A stretch of DNA of 6,752 nucleotides from Candidatus Rifleibacteriota bacterium (GTDB lineage: Bacteria; Muiribacteriota; Ozemobacteria; Ozemobacterales; Ozemobacteraceae): contig JAQUZA010000172.1 in NCBI GenBank assembly GCA_028691595.1, positions 1 to 6,752 on the forward strand, read 5' to 3'. Position numbers and translations under genes: made by a program. Under the pieces are notes generated by a model. It did no database searches, was not told the origin of the DNA, and saw only the letters and a list, made by a program, of their open reading frames with translations. Every line of letters starts with the position of its first letter. Within the stretch, counting starts at the first letter, position 1. This document shows, one piece after another, positions 4,532 to 6,752 of the stretch.

Positions 4532-6602
4532 GTCGTATTTCTACCTGTCCATTTCTGCGTCTGAGGCCATTAATAAAAGCTCGTCTGAGGTCATTGAAGT
4601 ATTTCCGCGAATTTGCGGATGAAATATCATATAACCCGGGAACCTTCAAGGGAAGGCTTTCGGTCACAGCGACTTTATAAATATTTTCGCCGCTGAAATT
4701 ACCGCTCCATGGAAGTATTTTAAATCTGTCATTGTCTAGCTTTTCGAGAGAAAAACCCGAAAAAGCCAACGGGCGGCCAGTTTGGATCATAGAACTGCGT
4801 ATTAGAACTTCAAGGCTTTTGCCGTCAAGTTCAAGCAGTTTTACGCCCTCGGAACTTGAAAAATCAGAAATTATTCTCGCCGGGGTAACAGAAATCAGCG
4901 CCTCACCGGTTCTGTTAATCAGATCAACCGGAATAAAGGCAAAGTCTGCGCCAGTCTCAAGTCGCATAGTCTCGGCAACCAGACGGCAATACTCTGATTC
5001 AATGGTGCCATCGTGCGACAGTGGGGTTGAAAGACTGGCCAGTTCGTATGAAAGGGCCTGAATTCGCAGCGTTTCATCGAGCTCCTCAAAGTCTGCAAAA
5101 CGTTTTTCGGTGACAGGGGATAGAACTGAATTCTTTCGCAGAAATTTTTCGAGATTTTCTCTGATCAGGCCTTTAACTTTTGCCTCGCCAGCATGAGAAA
5201 GTTCGGGCCAGTCGAAGTCATTTGAATGCATAAAATCATTCACCGCCACCGAGTAGGTAGCATTGAATTCAAGGGGTTTATTGTTGATATCGATCTGAAT
5301 AATTCTAAAACCAGGGGGATTTGAGCTTGAGAAAGTACAGCTAATGCCGGATGCCTGCAAAAACCCTGTTTTACCCGAAAGGCTTTCTTCGATAAGGTTT
5401 TCAAGCTGCCAGCCTGCCATATCGACTGCGACCAGATTGTTTTCGAAAGGAAGAATATCGTAAAGATGCCTTAAAGAAACCGGACCTGAGCTGAGAGAGG
5501 TTTTAATACCTCCTGAATTGGCAAGAGCGACCTGAGTTCCGGCCGTTTCCCGCATGCAGTCGGCGATTAAATTGCCGATTGCCGATTCTTCAGTATAAGA
5601 ATAACTGAAATTGCCTGAACTTGTGGTTATGACTTCATCGAGAAGGCTGTCTATCTTGGCTTCAACCCTGCTGATTTCGCCGGCAAGTTCATTATCGGGG
5701 GTAATTTTGCTGGCATCAACGGTAAAAATCCGCTGAAATCCTCTGGCTATATCCCATTTTCCGCCCATGTGAGATATTTTAACCATGCCAATGCCACCAC
5801 CGCGGCTTGGAGCTGTCTGGCAAACCATGGGACGGCCGGAAACAACAGCACCCGGCCCGATGAGATCACCAATAATAATGTCTACTTCAGGAAAAATTTC
5901 GGCAGGATTATCGAGACCACCGACTTCAGGGTGATGCGATAGAAGCACGATAACCTCGGCACCTTTTTCGCGAAGCAGCGCAGCGGATTTTTGAACTGAA
6001 GTTTTCATGTCGACGATTTCAAGGTTGACGATGTTATCCTGGCGAGTATTGCGAGCGAGTTGTCCGTGACCAAGACCGACAATTCCGACTTTGATGCCAC
6101 CTTTTTCGATCAGAATACTGCCTTTGAAGGTTTCGCCAACCGGGCTGGTAACGTCTCTATAGTTGCAGGCAAGCATAGGAACGTGATTGCTGCTTACAAA
6201 GGTTTTAAGGCTTTCAAAGCCATATTCAAATTCCATGTTGCCGATAGTCATGGCATCGTAACCGGTGCGCCCCATAAGGCGCAGCGGAACCTCGCCCATG
6301 GTGAGTGAAGCCTCTGCTGTGCCAAAAAGAGCATCACCTGTATCAAGAAGAAGAACATGGGCCGGGTTAAAATTGAATGCCCGGGAAGTGTCTGAAATAA
6401 AGCCTCTTATAAAAGCCAGACCACCGATCTGGTCATACTGGCGGTCAAGAACCGTTCCAGAAAAGGGCTTTATCTGCCCACGAAGATTCGAAGTATAAAA
6501 AATTACCAGATTCCGGCTGGGGATTTGCATGTAATCATAGATAATCATGCCGGCCAGCAGGCCAATCATCATTAATGCCAGAACAGCCAGATTTCTGACC
6601 AA
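4518..6602 (-). CDS. Membrane-anchored UshA/5'-nucleotidase-like protein with degenerate active site and duplicated C-terminal domain
   Basis: 694 residues; UshA-type enzymes are about 520-650. R3 followed by a hydrophobic stretch (4-22) without a clear cleavage site or lipobox suggests an N-terminal anchor with the rest in the periplasm. A metallophosphatase domain spans about 31-295. Its motifs are altered: TSNLRG (37-42) where TNDLHG is usual, so Asp and His become N39 and R41; GD (89-90) is kept; GNMEFEYG (121-128) has Met for the catalytic His of GNHE; LSH (221-223) is kept; GDLI (245-248) replaces GHTH. A 5'-nucleotidase C domain follows at about 312-490, with ES (339-340), NSGGIK (362-367, usually NGGGIR), PFENN (385-389) and FLQASG (414-419), but HSNDFD replaces the GGDGY substrate motif. 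Residues 508-690 repeat this domain in weaker form. The TTG start has AGGAG nine bases upstream (6612-6616) and retains the positive N-terminus; M11 is a less likely alternative. First gene of the operon. Fold is confident; catalysis is doubtful. Confidence 0.92.
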   Translation of the reverse strand: MVRNLAVLALMMIGLLAGMIIYDYMQIPSRNLVIFYTSNLRGQIKPFSGTVLDRQYDQIGGLAFIRGFISDTSRAFNFNPAHVLLLDTGDALFGTAEASLTMGEVPLRLMGRTGYDAMTIGNMEFEYGFESLKTFVSSNHVPMLACNYRDVTSPVGETFKGSILIEKGGIKVGIVGLGHGQLARNTRQDNIVNLEIVDMKTSVQKSAALLREKGAEVIVLLSHHPEVGGLDNPAEIFPEVDIIIGDLIGPGAVVSGRPMVCQTAPSRGGGIGMVKISHMGGKWDIARGFQRIFTVDASKITPDNELAGEISRVEAKIDSLLDEVITTSSGNFSYSYTEESAIGNLIADCMRETAGTQVALANSGGIKTSLSSGPVSLRHLYDILPFENNLVAVDMAGWQLENLIEESLSGKTGFLQASGISCTFSSSNPPGFRIIQIDINNKPLEFNATYSVAVNDFMHSNDFDWPELSHAGEAKVKGLIRENLEKFLRKNSVLSPVTEKRFADFEELDETLRIQALSYELASLSTPLSHDGTIESEYCRLVAETMRLETGADFAFIPVDLINRTGEALISVTPARIISDFSSSEGVKLLELDGKSLEVLIRSSMIQTGRPLAFSGFSLEKLDNDRFKILPWSGNFSGENIYKVAVTESLPLKVPGLYDISSANSRKYFNDLRRAFINGLRRRNGQVEIRRALY

Positions 6603-6611
6603 TTCAAGTTT

Positions 6612-6616
6612 CTCCT
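6612..6616 (-). promoter_or_regulatory. Ribosome binding site that decides the TTG start
   Basis: Minus-strand AGGAG with nine bases to the TTG at 6602. No ATG in this frame has a comparable site: M11 (near 6572) lies inside the hydrophobic segment and would delete the charged N-terminus. The TTG start probably lowers expression of the operon's first gene. Confidence 0.65.
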
Positions 6617-6649
6617 GTTGGGAACTTTGAGGGCAAAAGGTAGGGCATC

Positions 6650-6679
6650 AGCTTAACAGAGAACAAGAACCCGTGTCAA
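6650..6679 (-). promoter_or_regulatory. Probable promoter of the three-gene operon
   Basis: On the minus strand a perfect -35 TTGACA (6674-6679) is followed after 18 bp by TAAGCT (6650-6655), which keeps the T1, A2 and T6 positions of the -10 consensus. Predicted start near 6643, leaving a leader of about 40 nt before the TTG. The -10 is weak, so the promoter may be low or activator-dependent. The rest of 6680-6752 shows no gene and no other convincing signal. Confidence 0.5.
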
Positions 6680-6752
6680 CCGCACTGGCGGAAAATCAAA
6701 ACTCAGGTATAACCGGCCGCTATCTCGTTATCTGCCAGCTTTCAAGCAGTTT

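Noticed and set aside
6700..6745. Second operon promoter using TTGAAA and TATACC
   Set aside because: The two boxes are 28 bp apart, far too long for a sigma70 promoter.

Overview
The window looks like a piece of a Gram-negative bacterial chromosome of moderate GC. A lipoprotein signal with Glu at +2, membrane-anchored proteins with large exported domains, and a Cache/HAMP/GAF/GGDEF-type receptor point to a cell with an inner membrane and a periplasm. The GGDEF motif variant DGMTRLFVHRYF and the general gene style resemble deep-branching lineages such as Candidatus Riflebacteria, but this taxonomic guess is weak and rests on memory of the families.

Layout. Positions 1-908 (minus strand) hold an amidohydrolase gene that runs off the left edge. 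Its reading frame is open on both sides of a single in-frame TAA at 438-440, so it is a recently interrupted gene, or an intact gene carrying a sequence error. Positions 909-1187 are a divergent promoter region with one good sigma70-type promoter facing each way. Positions 1188-1547 (plus) encode a small lipoprotein of unknown function. It converges, with only 15 bp between, on a three-gene minus-strand operon that fills the rest of the window (6602 down to 1563). In order of transcription the operon encodes: (i) a membrane-anchored, exported UshA/5'-nucleotidase-like protein whose metal-site motifs are largely replaced and whose C-terminal nucleotidase domain appears duplicated; (ii) a transmembrane diguanylate cyclase with a periplasmic sensor region, HAMP, GAF and GGDEF domains; (iii) a ten-helix EamA/DMT-family transporter. 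The genes overlap by 14 and 4 bp. The first starts with TTG and the second with GTG, and the second and third lack well-placed Shine-Dalgarno sites, so translation is probably coupled along the mRNA.

How they may work together (inference). The operon puts an exported nucleotidase-fold protein that probably lacks normal phosphatase chemistry beside a diguanylate cyclase that also has a periplasmic sensor, and an inner-membrane metabolite exporter/importer. A reasonable hypothesis is a sensory module in which the degenerate nucleotidase binds a nucleotide-like ligand and informs the cyclase. The tight gene overlap supports co-expression, but nothing in the sequence proves physical interaction. 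No RNA genes, CRISPR arrays, insertion sequences or phage features were seen.
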